From the NCBI RefSeq assembly GCF_001305575.3, contig NZ_CP012373.2, forward strand, positions 124,001 to 188,000: DNA of 64,000 nt, read 5' to 3'. The notes beneath the pieces were generated by a model that saw nothing but the letters and a program-made list of their open reading frames with translations, did not search any database and was not told the DNA's origin. Positions 53,602-62,533 of the stretch are shown one piece after another. The stretch is from Beggiatoa leptomitoformis (GTDB lineage: Bacteria; Pseudomonadota; Gammaproteobacteria; Beggiatoales; Beggiatoaceae). A program made the translations under genes and the position numbers. Numbering within the stretch: the stretch's first letter is position 1; every line of letters begins with the position of its first letter.

Positions 53602-55287
53602 ATGAAAACCACCCAATTGTTTTGCATTTGGACATTATGCTGTTTGGCTTTTCCGTTATCAGCAGCAACACAATTACACGTGGTTTCTGAACCGAATCGC
53701 CTTGTTATTGGACAGTTATTTCGTTTACGCATTACGCTACTGGATGCCAGCGAAAGCGATATTCGCAGCAGTCAATCCCCTGATATGCGTATATTACCGC
53801 ATTCCTTTAGTGTTAAAGACAGCCAACGCATCGTCCCCCCACCGATTAATATCAACGGCGAAATGCGTCGCCAAATTATTTGGCAATACACACTAGAAGC
53901 ACAACAAGCAGGCACATTTACCCTACCTGCCTTCTCGTTACCAACAACCGTTGGCGTTGTTTACAGTCCACCGCTACCCCTCATTATTCTGGATGAAGCC
54001 AAACAAGCCGCTCCGCAATTTATCCTAGAAACAAAAATTTCTAATCCCAATCCCTATTTATACGAACCGATTTACTACACATTACGCCTTTATTATCAAG
54101 GCGAATTGCGCGATTTACAGCCGACTCCACCCAGCGATGGTGTGATTATGGAACATCTAGGCAATCCTATGGGAAAGGTGATTCAAAATCACAGAGAAGT
54201 AATAAATAATCAAGAAGTTATCATCGGAGAAGTGGTTTATTTACTCACCCCATTACGCACAGGTGCATTAACGCTTGAAGCCAGCAAAATGACAGGGCTA
54301 CGCCCCGATGAACAACATAACATACTCAGCCATAACACAAATTTTTCAACAATTAATTATTTACCCGTAGAAATCAACAGCCGCCCGATTGAATTAAATG
54401 TGCAAACACCACCGCCTAACGCACCCGCCCTGTGGCTACCCCTAAAAAAACTCACCTTAACACAGACATGGACAAACAATATTCAACCAACAACGCCTAT
54501 CGGTGTACCGTTACTGTTCACCATCACCTTGACGGCTGAGGGCATGGGCGGGCAAGCCTTACCCAACCTCAAAGACCTATTGACCAACACCCAAGATTTT
54601 CGCATTCGTAGCCCAAGCCCAGAAAGACAACGCACATTAGCCACAACCGACGGTAAAACCCCCGTTAATAAAATCACCCAACAATTCAGTATTACCCCTT
54701 TAAAAGCAGGCGAATTACCGTTACCACAATTAAAAATTCAATGGTGGGATACCGAAAATAAAACGTTTCAACTAACTGAATTACCAAGTCAAACCCTGCA
54801 AGTTATAGATAATACGCCCATCATACAGCCTGAAAATACGCCAGCCGTTACACAACACTTTCATATAACCGCTTATATTTACGAATCTATTATTGCTCTA
54901 TGTGGTTTATTACTCAGTTGGGGAATTTATTACCGTTGGACACACTCCCCGCAAAAATTATCTGCACGTTACTGGCGTAAACAGTGGCAAACTATTGAAG
55001 ACATTTTTACATTTCAACAACAAGTTCAACACTATGCACAAATTACTTGGCAAGTTGCCCCCCCTGCAACGTTTTCACGGATTACCCAAACATTACAGAA
55101 AAATTATGTTGGTCATGAATTACTAATAATCGTTTGTAAAACCCTAGAATCCGCCATTTATGGCAAACAACCCATTGATATACCAACCTTACGCCAACAA
55201 TGGTTAATTGGTTTACATCAGCTACGTTATAAAAAACAGAAAAAACAAAGAATTATAACCTTAAATACACTAAATCCCAGCCCTTAA
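53602..55287 (+). CDS. BatD-like protein
   Basis: 561 residues. Signal peptide (ends LSAA), then beta-sandwich regions with the BatD pattern (LVIGQLFRLRITLLDA, YEPIYYTLRLYYQGELRDL, VYLLTPLRTGALTL), one membrane helix near residues 428-445, and a basic cytoplasmic tail. BatD proteins usually stand in moxR-batABCDE clusters linked to stress and envelope maintenance. Here none of those genes is adjacent; a STAND NTPase gene follows after 57 bases on the same strand. Confidence 0.85.
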   Translation: MKTTQLFCIWTLCCLAFPLSAATQLHVVSEPNRLVIGQLFRLRITLLDASESDIRSSQSPDMRILPHSFSVKDSQRIVPPPININGEMRRQIIWQYTLEAQQAGTFTLPAFSLPTTVGVVYSPPLPLIILDEAKQAAPQFILETKISNPNPYLYEPIYYTLRLYYQGELRDLQPTPPSDGVIMEHLGNPMGKVIQNHREVINNQEVIIGEVVYLLTPLRTGALTLEASKMTGLRPDEQHNILSHNTNFSTINYLPVEINSRPIELNVQTPPPNAPALWLPLKKLTLTQTWTNNIQPTTPIGVPLLFTITLTAEGMGGQALPNLKDLLTNTQDFRIRSPSPERQRTLATTDGKTPVNKITQQFSITPLKAGELPLPQLKIQWWDTENKTFQLTELPSQTLQVIDNTPIIQPENTPAVTQHFHITAYIYESIIALCGLLLSWGIYYRWTHSPQKLSARYWRKQWQTIEDIFTFQQQVQHYAQITWQVAPPATFSRITQTLQKNYVGHELLIIVCKTLESAIYGKQPIDIPTLRQQWLIGLHQLRYKKQKKQRIITLNTLNPSP

Positions 55288-55344
55288 TCCACACTGGCAT
55301 TGTTTCTGCAATCCTAAAAAAAACGCATTTTAGGACATGCCACC

Positions 55345-57642
55345 ATGTGTAATACTGCTTATATTCAAACAACTTATCTTGCACAAGATACCTTGCGCTT
55401 AAACGGGCGATATGGACAAGTGACTATTTTCCAGCAATACAGTTCACTCGCCGACAGAAAAACCCAAAGCCATAAAGAAATCAATCCTTTTCGCGGTTTA
55501 TCCGCCTTTCATGCACAACACACTGCCCAATTTTTTGGGCGCGAAACCTTACTAGATAAACTCTGGGAACGCCTATTAAGTTTTTATGGGGAACAAGCAA
55601 ATCCATTAACCTTGCGTCTGCTACCCATTATAGGTCCAAGTGGTGTTGGAAAATCGTCACTGGTACAAGCAGGCTTATTACCACAATGGGTTAATCAACG
55701 CTATGCCCCCTTTCGGCGGTTGTGGCTGGCTGTTATCAAACCCAGCGCGCACCCGCTCAAAAGTCTTGCGTTTGGCTTATCCCAATTACATCAAAGGATA
55801 ACCAATGATAATTTAGATAAAACATTAATATTCACCCAACAATTACAACATAAACTCGGCTTAAGTAAGTTATTACAAACATTTCCCGAATCTACAAACG
55901 CCCCTGTTTTCTTATTAATTGAACAATTTGAAGAGCTTTATACCCATTGTCAGGATGATGCTGAACGCGAATTATTCATCGATAATTTACTATTTGCCGC
56001 GTCCGACGCTAAAACGGCATTTACCCTAATATTGACTTTACGAACAGATTTTCTCGCTACCACACAACACCATCCATTGTTATATCAAGCCTTAGCTACA
56101 CAATCGATTCTAGTGCCGATGCTAACAAAATCGCAATTGCGTCAAGCGATTTGCGCGCCGTCGAGTGATAGCAACTATCCCTTAGCAGAAACAACAATCG
56201 AGCAATTTATTCAACAAACCCGCAGCAATGCAGAATCCTTGCCCTTATTACAATTTACCCTACAACGTTTATGGCACTATAAACAACAAGGAATGAGCGA
56301 AACCCAAGCGTTAAAAATGCTCAATGATGTCCCGCAAGCCTTATCTATAGAGGCAGAACGGTTATACCATGCCTTATCCTCGCGGGAAAAATCCACTGCA
56401 CGAGCGATTTTTCTAAAGTTACTGCATATTGACGAACAAGGCGCGCATCCACGCCGTGTAACGCAGGAAACTTTAATAAACACCGTTGATACGGCTGAAA
56501 CAGTAGAAGCGGTACTAAATAGTTTTTCGCAAACAGAAACGCGCTTATTAACGATAAGTAAGAGCCATGGACAAACCTTTGTTGAACTGACACACGCCGT
56601 TTTATTGACGCACTGGTCACGCCTTGCCCGTTGGATTACGGCATTGCAACGCGATGCTTTTTTTCAACACCGTTTAGCTGATGCGGCAAAACAATGGGAT
56701 AGAGAGAAACGGAGTAGCCGCTTATTATGGCGGGCGACAGATTTAGCCTTACTACGACAATATTACGCCCGCTCGGGAGAAGATTTAAGTACGATTCAAT
56801 ATGCGTTTTTTGTCGAGTCTGACCGTCAACAACGGATTTTCCAACGACTAAAACGCTGGTTTTTTTCAGGATTGGTTCTATTATCCACAGCGGGTTTATT
56901 GGGGGTGTATGAGAAAGGTAAAACCATTGAAGAAGTTGAATATCAACTAAATATTGCGTGGGAAAATGTGGAATTAGCACAGGCAGAACGTGACAAAGCG
57001 ATTATTGCCGAACAAAAAGCGAAAGCATTACATAATTATGTGTTTTTCCCTGACAATATTTACGCATCACCTGCACCACTACAATTAGCAGACAATACCC
57101 CTGTTGTGGATGCAACGACTGACCGATGGTTAAGTGATGCACAATTGCAAGAAAAATTGCAACCTATTCATAGTGTCGCGTTGGAATTACCATCACCACC
57201 CGCAAGCAGTGTAGAAAAGGAATTTTCCCCCTACACAATGCCCATTGTTATTATAGAATCAGGACAAAAAATAGACCCGATAAAAGCCATGTCCGCTGAA
57301 AAACCATATATTATCGTTCACGCAGAACCTGCCAAACCCATTAAACCCGCTCGACAAAAACCGCGTGTGGTCGCGTCTAAGGAAAATAATCGTAATACAG
57401 AACATGATGTAGAAGATGACGGCTTATTTGGAACGCCTGTTCATTACACGGAATATAAAGCCGTTGCTACGACGAATAAACCCAAAGAAAGCACTACGAC
57501 ACAGCAAAAAAACCCGCGTCCCGTCGCAAAAACCCGCCCACCGATAAAACCTGCGACGATTGCGTCAACATCAGACACGGAATCGATGCAAGATAAACCC
57601 CACTTAGCCCCGCCTAAAACCCGTGAAGGGTTTCTGTTTTAG
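55345..57642 (+). CDS. STAND-type NTPase (nSTAND1-like), no WD40 repeats
   Basis: 765 residues. NPFRGLSAFHAQHTAQFFGRE introduces the domain, Walker A is GPSGVGKSSL near residue 98, Walker B-like VFLLIEQFEELY near 190, and TLRTDFLATTQHHP and LPLLQFTLQRLW follow, as in nSTAND1 proteins. A transmembrane segment near 506-523 (WFFSGLVLLSTAGLLGVY) is followed by a short coiled coil and a Pro/Thr/Lys-rich tail in place of the usual WD40 sensor. Such NTPases act as switch platforms in signalling or defence. The N-terminal 50 residues match no domain I know. Confidence 0.85.
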   Translation: MCNTAYIQTTYLAQDTLRLNGRYGQVTIFQQYSSLADRKTQSHKEINPFRGLSAFHAQHTAQFFGRETLLDKLWERLLSFYGEQANPLTLRLLPIIGPSGVGKSSLVQAGLLPQWVNQRYAPFRRLWLAVIKPSAHPLKSLAFGLSQLHQRITNDNLDKTLIFTQQLQHKLGLSKLLQTFPESTNAPVFLLIEQFEELYTHCQDDAERELFIDNLLFAASDAKTAFTLILTLRTDFLATTQHHPLLYQALATQSILVPMLTKSQLRQAICAPSSDSNYPLAETTIEQFIQQTRSNAESLPLLQFTLQRLWHYKQQGMSETQALKMLNDVPQALSIEAERLYHALSSREKSTARAIFLKLLHIDEQGAHPRRVTQETLINTVDTAETVEAVLNSFSQTETRLLTISKSHGQTFVELTHAVLLTHWSRLARWITALQRDAFFQHRLADAAKQWDREKRSSRLLWRATDLALLRQYYARSGEDLSTIQYAFFVESDRQQRIFQRLKRWFFSGLVLLSTAGLLGVYEKGKTIEEVEYQLNIAWENVELAQAERDKAIIAEQKAKALHNYVFFPDNIYASPAPLQLADNTPVVDATTDRWLSDAQLQEKLQPIHSVALELPSPPASSVEKEFSPYTMPIVIIESGQKIDPIKAMSAEKPYIIVHAEPAKPIKPARQKPRVVASKENNRNTEHDVEDDGLFGTPVHYTEYKAVATTNKPKESTTTQQKNPRPVAKTRPPIKPATIASTSDTESMQDKPHLAPPKTREGFLF

Positions 57643-57845
57643 TTTTTATGTTCAAAAAAGTTGAAATCAGAAAAATTTTATAAATAAAATAGAGACCTGA
57701 TACGCTATACAACTAGACAGTATAATCATCTATTTTTATATGACATTTAAGTAAATATCTTTCAAAAAGACTTGCTTGGATTATTTTTTTGTACTATGTT
57801 AAGCATAGCGCTTTAAGTGCTTTATATATAACAAGGAAATCAAAG

Positions 57846-58517
57846 ATGTTAAAAAATACACTGTTTATACTACTATTGGCGAGCATCTTTTCCAAAGATT
57901 GTCTAGCAGTTTCGCCTACATATACATGGAGATATACGGGATATGGAAGCACGTAATATAATGCCGTGATGGGTGTCCTTGATTTAGCAGATTCATCCTA
58001 CAGTGATAGTAATTTCATCCATGTAACAAATGAATACATTAACTCACCCGCATCCGTAATTTTTCAAGTATCTGCTTTACAAATGGCGATGGTTCTATGT
58101 CCCCTGCGCAAGATAAACGCAGACATCTTTTAACGCATGAACTTAGGCATGTACTGGGTTTGAATCATGCTGACCTCCATTGTAAGTCATCCACACTTCT
58201 ACCAGCATCATGGTTCGTGATAGCGAGCCAATGTTTATCGCGTGTTTCAACCCCAGACAACCACTGAATACGGTTTAAGTGATGCAAAAGAACAGACTAG
58301 TCTTTTCTTTTTGTCAAAAGCACCAAAAGGGAATGTCTATGGAACAAAAACACCCATGCACCACTTGACTTTAAACAGAGAAAATCCTGTTTCCTATTCC
58401 TTTGAAGGAAAAGAATTTACGCCACATACCATAGCAGAAGCCTATCACTTCTCTTCTGATGATTTCTTAAATGCGGTTCTTATAACGGTACTCAAAAGAA
58501 ATCAATTATCCGATTAG
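57846..58517 (+). pseudogene. Broken metzincin-like zinc metalloprotease
   Basis: Starts MLKNTLFILLLASIF (a signal peptide), then an in-frame TAA at 57954. The same frame continues as a protein-like sequence (NAVMGVLDLADSSYSD), a frameshift near 58078 leads to HELRHVLGLNHAD, the HExxHxxGxxH zinc motif, and another shift leads to ASIMVRD, a likely Met-turn. A last shift leads into the frame from 58242 (FQPQTTTEYGLSDAKEQTSL) to 58517. At least one stop and two or three frameshifts show that the gene is dead. It resembles small secreted matrixin-like proteases. Confidence 0.7.
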
Positions 58518-58559
58518 AATAGCTTGATAAATGGCTAAGTTAGTCATAAGGATGTTCCA

Positions 58560-59747
58560 ATGAAAAGCCTTTATATCGCATTTATTTACTTATCGCTTTT
58601 TTCCAATACTGTTTATGCTACAAAATGGGAACGTATCGCTGGGGGTCGCAGTGGATTTGGTGAAAACGACACAATTGCCATTTCTCCGCATAATCCAAAT
58701 ATGCTCTATTTCACCGATGCTGACTTGCTTTATCAGAGTAAAGATGGGGGAGAACAGTGGGAACAGGTAGAAACAGAAACCGTTGAAGGGACTATTAATG
58801 ATATCGTTATTAACCCGCAAAATACGGCTATTATTTACCTAACAACCGTGGATGATTCAACATTCACAGCACGTGTCTTTAAATCTGAGGACAATGGCAT
58901 CTCTTGGATAAAAAAGCTCGAGAGTAAAAGCGAACGGATTCAGTTAAGAATCAATCCTTATAACACTGATATTATTTATCTTTTTGCCTACTCTTTTAGT
59001 GCTTCGTTTTTTAAAAGCATTGATGGTGGTGATAACTGGGAAAGTCCCACATCCTCCGTGTTTGCTCCATCATTTCTCGCCGTTGACCCGCAGAATCCCA
59101 ATACGCTTTATCAGAGTACCACTAGTACCTTATTTAGCGGTGGTCCTCTTGCTGATGGACTTTATAAGAGCATTGACCAAGGACAAACTTGGGTATTAAA
59201 AACGGGATTATATTCCTACCCATCTTATACAAAATTACCCATTGCCATTAATCCACATCATCCAAATACACTTTATGTTAGTGAGCCATACATTTACAGT
59301 TACGAATCCCCTATTAGTGCTCGTGTTCGCAAAAGTATTGATGGGGGGGAGACATGGGAAGTTATTCATAATATTGCAACCGACAATATTGTAATTGACC
59401 CCCATAATCCAGAAATTGTCTATTTAGGCGCACGAACAGGTTTATACCGTAGCGCGAATGGAGGGAAAACTTGGACAGAATTATCCGTGGGCGTTTTCTC
59501 AGAACCTAATATTCGCGCACTGGTTATCAACCCGCATCATCCTGAAATTCTTTTTGTGGGAGTACAAGATAGCGGATTGTATCGTGTTATTACTGACAGT
59601 GATTGCGTTGCTACCTACAACTCAACCCAAAATGTCGTTGATATTCCTTGTCTTCGTATTGATAACGATAGCAGCGTACTAGACATCGAGTTGACGGGAC
59701 GTGAATCAGATTTACTCTTTGATGTATCAGGCGTTCAAGCACGTTAA
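58560..59747 (+). CDS. Secreted BNR/Asp-box repeat beta-propeller protein
   Basis: 395 residues with a signal peptide (ends VYA). Six Asp-box motifs of the S-x-D-G-G-x-x-W type are spaced along the chain (SKDGGEQWEQ, SEDNGISWIK, SIDGGDNWES, SIDQGQTWVL, SIDGGETWEV, SANGGKTWTE), each preceded by a DPQNP/NPHHPN strand. This is a sortilin/sialidase-like beta-propeller. No catalytic residues are evident, so it is more likely a binding protein. The Asp/Cys tail (DCVATYNSTQNVVDIPCLRID) may be a small C-terminal domain. Confidence 0.85.
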   Translation: MKSLYIAFIYLSLFSNTVYATKWERIAGGRSGFGENDTIAISPHNPNMLYFTDADLLYQSKDGGEQWEQVETETVEGTINDIVINPQNTAIIYLTTVDDSTFTARVFKSEDNGISWIKKLESKSERIQLRINPYNTDIIYLFAYSFSASFFKSIDGGDNWESPTSSVFAPSFLAVDPQNPNTLYQSTTSTLFSGGPLADGLYKSIDQGQTWVLKTGLYSYPSYTKLPIAINPHHPNTLYVSEPYIYSYESPISARVRKSIDGGETWEVIHNIATDNIVIDPHNPEIVYLGARTGLYRSANGGKTWTELSVGVFSEPNIRALVINPHHPEILFVGVQDSGLYRVITDSDCVATYNSTQNVVDIPCLRIDNDSSVLDIELTGRESDLLFDVSGVQAR

Positions 59748-59767
59748 ATCTATTCGAGCTTGTTATT

Positions 59768-59811
59768 AAAACAGGATATCTCGTTAATAATACGATATAT
59801 CCTGTTTTTTT
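59768..59811 (+). terminator. Intrinsic terminator after BNR gene
   Basis: AAAACAGGATAT pairs with ATATCCTGTTTT, with inner TCGT/ACGA pairing, and a T7 run follows. Confidence 0.85.
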
Positions 59812-59971
59812 ATAAAACACATCTGCAACGGTCTAAATTAAAATTCTCAAAATTAACAAAGAAAAAAGATAAAAAACCGCTAAATAATGCAGGTTAAAAA
59901 AAGTATGGCATAATTGACACTAAGAAACTTTATACAGTTAAATCATCATTACCCCACCGTAGGCGACCTTA

Positions 59972-60289
59972 ATGAATACTCATCTTTTATATAAAAATAA
60001 ACGTTGGTTGCGTACCTTACGGTATTTTCAACAGTTGAGTAAACACAAAATAAGCTTGTCATACACTGATTTTTTTACAGCAAAACGTGAAACAACCAAC
60101 TCACCCGCTAATCTGAGAACCTTTTTACAAGGTTGGCTTATCCTTTTTTGCTTGCTTTTCCTACTGTTAAGTTTTAGTAGCTTTGTCAGTAAACAACTTG
60201 CACCGCACTTTTCATTCGAACAATTTCTATTTTTGTATCAAAATCCTATCATTAATGAAAATACATCCTCATCACATCTACTTCGTTAA
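59972..60289 (+). CDS. Small single-pass membrane protein, unknown
   Basis: 105 residues: a basic N-terminus (KNKRWLRTLRYFQQLSKHK), one membrane helix around residues 53-73 (GWLILFCLLFLLLSFSSFV), and a short tail. A basic N-terminus before the helix suggests it stays in the cytoplasm. It lies 88 bases before hypB on the same strand. No family recognised. Confidence 0.6.
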   Translation: MNTHLLYKNKRWLRTLRYFQQLSKHKISLSYTDFFTAKRETTNSPANLRTFLQGWLILFCLLFLLLSFSSFVSKQLAPHFSFEQFLFLYQNPIINENTSSSHLLR

Positions 60290-60376
60290 GTAAAATCATT
60301 CTTACGTCAATCAGTCGCAAGCTATACTATAACGTCAACGTGCGTATCGATTAAGGCCATTGAAGAAGAGGAAATT

Positions 60377-61255
60377 ATGTGTAATACATGTGGATGCAAT
60401 GTAACGGCAGGCAATGAACATTTAATACAAGGGGATGGAAAACTGGCTAAAACAGAAGAGGGTAGAATTGCCGTTACGGTTTTACAAAATCTACTCGCAG
60501 AAAATGACCATCAAGCCTTACATAATCGTGAATATTTTGATGAACATGCGGTATTAGTTATCAATTTAATGTCTTCCCCCGGTTCGGGCAAAACTGCATT
60601 ATTAGAAAATACGATAGAAGCCTTAAAAGACAGTCTGCGCATTGCCGTGATTGAAGGCGATTTAGAAACCGAAAATGATGCCGAACGCATCCGCCAAAAG
60701 GGTGTTCCCGCCGTGCAAATCGTCACAGGAACGGCTTGCCATTTAGATGCACATCTCGTACATCAAGCGGTTCATCAATTAGATTTGGATAATTTAGATA
60801 TTCTTTTTATTGAAAACGTAGGAAATTTAGTTTGTCCCGCCAGTTTTGATTTAGGACACCATCGCAATGTAACCCTGTTATCCGTCACAGAAGGCGACGA
60901 TAAACCCCTAAAATATCCCGTGATGTTTCGTGCATCTGATGCCATGCTGTTGACGAAAGTCGATTTATTACCTTTTTTAGATGATTTTGACCCGCAAAAA
61001 GCAGAACGTAATTTGCGCCAATTGGCTAATTACGCGCCTTTTTTACCCCTATCAGCCAAAAAAGGATTAGGGATGCAAGCATGGATAGCATGGTTACGCC
61101 ACGAACTGCACGTTCAACGCGAACGCCTAAAAACGGGTAGAACCGCTCGCCCTGCAATACAAGCTGATGGGGCGAGAATACATGCGCATTCTCATGAGCA
61201 TCATCACCATACTCATGCAGATGGCACAACACATGTGCATTCTGCACATGAATGA
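60377..61255 (+). CDS. hypB: Hydrogenase nickel incorporation GTPase HypB
   Basis: 292 residues. Begins MCNTCGCN, the high-affinity Ni-binding CxxCGC (Cys2, 5, 7). GTPase motifs: MSSPGSGKTALLE (Walker A), EGDLETENDAERI, GTACHLDAHLVHQAV, ENVGNLVCPASFDLG and TKVDLLP. The C-terminal tail is His-rich (from about residue 266: HAHSHEHHHHTHADG), suited to nickel storage; in other HypB proteins such a tract is usually near the N-terminus. Loads Ni into NiFe hydrogenase with HypA. No hydrogenase or other hyp gene is in the window. Confidence 0.95.
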   Translation: MCNTCGCNVTAGNEHLIQGDGKLAKTEEGRIAVTVLQNLLAENDHQALHNREYFDEHAVLVINLMSSPGSGKTALLENTIEALKDSLRIAVIEGDLETENDAERIRQKGVPAVQIVTGTACHLDAHLVHQAVHQLDLDNLDILFIENVGNLVCPASFDLGHHRNVTLLSVTEGDDKPLKYPVMFRASDAMLLTKVDLLPFLDDFDPQKAERNLRQLANYAPFLPLSAKKGLGMQAWIAWLRHELHVQRERLKTGRTARPAIQADGARIHAHSHEHHHHTHADGTTHVHSAHE

Positions 61256-61338
61256 TTTAAATTAACGTGTGCTTTTTATCGTTCTAATCACAGGCTATAC
61301 TGTCACTTTATTCCCTTTTCTTGACGAGGATTATCATA

Positions 61339-62448
61339 ATGTTCAAGCAGTTTCAACAAAGTTTGTTAGGTATTGCAGTTGTTTGCACCCTTGCAAGCGG
61401 TGCGGTGCGTGCGGAAGAAAATGTTCTGCATATTTATAACTGGTCTGACTACATTGCTGAAGATACTGTTGCTAATTTCGAAAAAGAGACTGGCATTAAA
61501 GTTGTCTATGATGTGTTCGACAGTAATGAGGTGTTAGAAGCCAAGCTAATGACGGGCAAAACGGGTTTTGATATCGTTGTGCCTTCTGCCGCCCCCTACT
61601 TGGGCAGACAAATTCAAGCGGGCGTTTATCAACCTTTAGATAAAAGCAAATTAACCAACTATAAAAACCTAGACCCTGTTTTACTAAAGGGGTTAGAAGC
61701 TGTTGACCCAGAAAATAAATATGCAATTCCCTACTTGTGGGGAACAACAGGCATCGGTTACAACCCCGAAAAGGTTAAAGCCGCTTTGGGTGAAAATGCC
61801 CCTGTTGACAGTTGGGATTTAGTCCTTAAACCCGAAAATTTGGAAAAACTGTCTAAATGTGGCGTGTATATGTTAGATACTCCCACAGAAATATTTCCTA
61901 TTATCCTGAATTATCTGGGTAAAAACCCGTTAAGTGAAGTTGAAACGGACTACACCGACATTGTAAAACCGTTTATGTTGAAGCTGCGTCCTTTCATTAC
62001 TAATTTTCACTCTTCCGAATATATCAATGCGTTAGCAAATGGCGACATTTGCGTTGCAATTGGTTGGTCAGGTGACGTATTACAAGCGGCTGACCGTGCT
62101 AAAGAAGCGAATAAAGGTGTAACAGTCGCTTATAGCGTGCCAAAAGAAGGCACTATTATGTGGTTTGACATGATAGCCATTCCGAAAGATGCGAAAAACG
62201 TAGCGGCGGCTTACAAATTTATCGACTTCGTTTTACGTCCTGAAGTCATTGCCAGTGTTACCAACTTTGTTCACTACGCAAACCCAAATCCTGCTTCTTT
62301 AGAAACCGTTATAGACGAAGTAAAGAATAATAAAGGGGTTTATCCTGCGGATGAGGTGAAGAAAAAACTATTCATGTTAAAGATTCTGCCGCAAAAAGTT
62401 GAACGTGTCTTAACCCGAGTGTGGACGACGGTAAAAACGGGTAAATAA
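61339..62448 (+). CDS. Polyamine ABC transporter substrate-binding protein (PotF/SpuD)
   Basis: 369 residues from the ATG at 61339, which has GAGG upstream and starts the signal peptide (MFKQFQQSLLG ... AVRA). Family motifs: VLHIYNWSDYIAEDT, DVFDSNEVLEAKLMTGKTGFDIVVPS, YAIPYLWGTTGIGYN and IGWSGDVLQAADRA. Binds putrescine or a related polyamine in the periplasm. The permease and ATPase genes are not adjacent, so it may work with a transporter encoded elsewhere. A good terminator follows. Confidence 0.94.
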   Translation: MFKQFQQSLLGIAVVCTLASGAVRAEENVLHIYNWSDYIAEDTVANFEKETGIKVVYDVFDSNEVLEAKLMTGKTGFDIVVPSAAPYLGRQIQAGVYQPLDKSKLTNYKNLDPVLLKGLEAVDPENKYAIPYLWGTTGIGYNPEKVKAALGENAPVDSWDLVLKPENLEKLSKCGVYMLDTPTEIFPIILNYLGKNPLSEVETDYTDIVKPFMLKLRPFITNFHSSEYINALANGDICVAIGWSGDVLQAADRAKEANKGVTVAYSVPKEGTIMWFDMIAIPKDAKNVAAAYKFIDFVLRPEVIASVTNFVHYANPNPASLETVIDEVKNNKGVYPADEVKKKLFMLKILPQKVERVLTRVWTTVKTGK

Positions 62449-62469
62449 CCCATTTTTATGTTGTTATAC

Positions 62470-62505
62470 AAAAGCCTCGTAAAAACTTTACGAGGCTTTA
62501 TTTTT
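62470..62505 (+). terminator. Intrinsic terminator after polyamine-binding gene
   Basis: AAAGCCTCGTAAA pairs with TTTACGAGGCTTT around a 3-base loop, then ATTTTTT. Confidence 0.9.
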
Positions 62506-62533
62506 TGCAACCCGCTACGATAGATTATCAATT

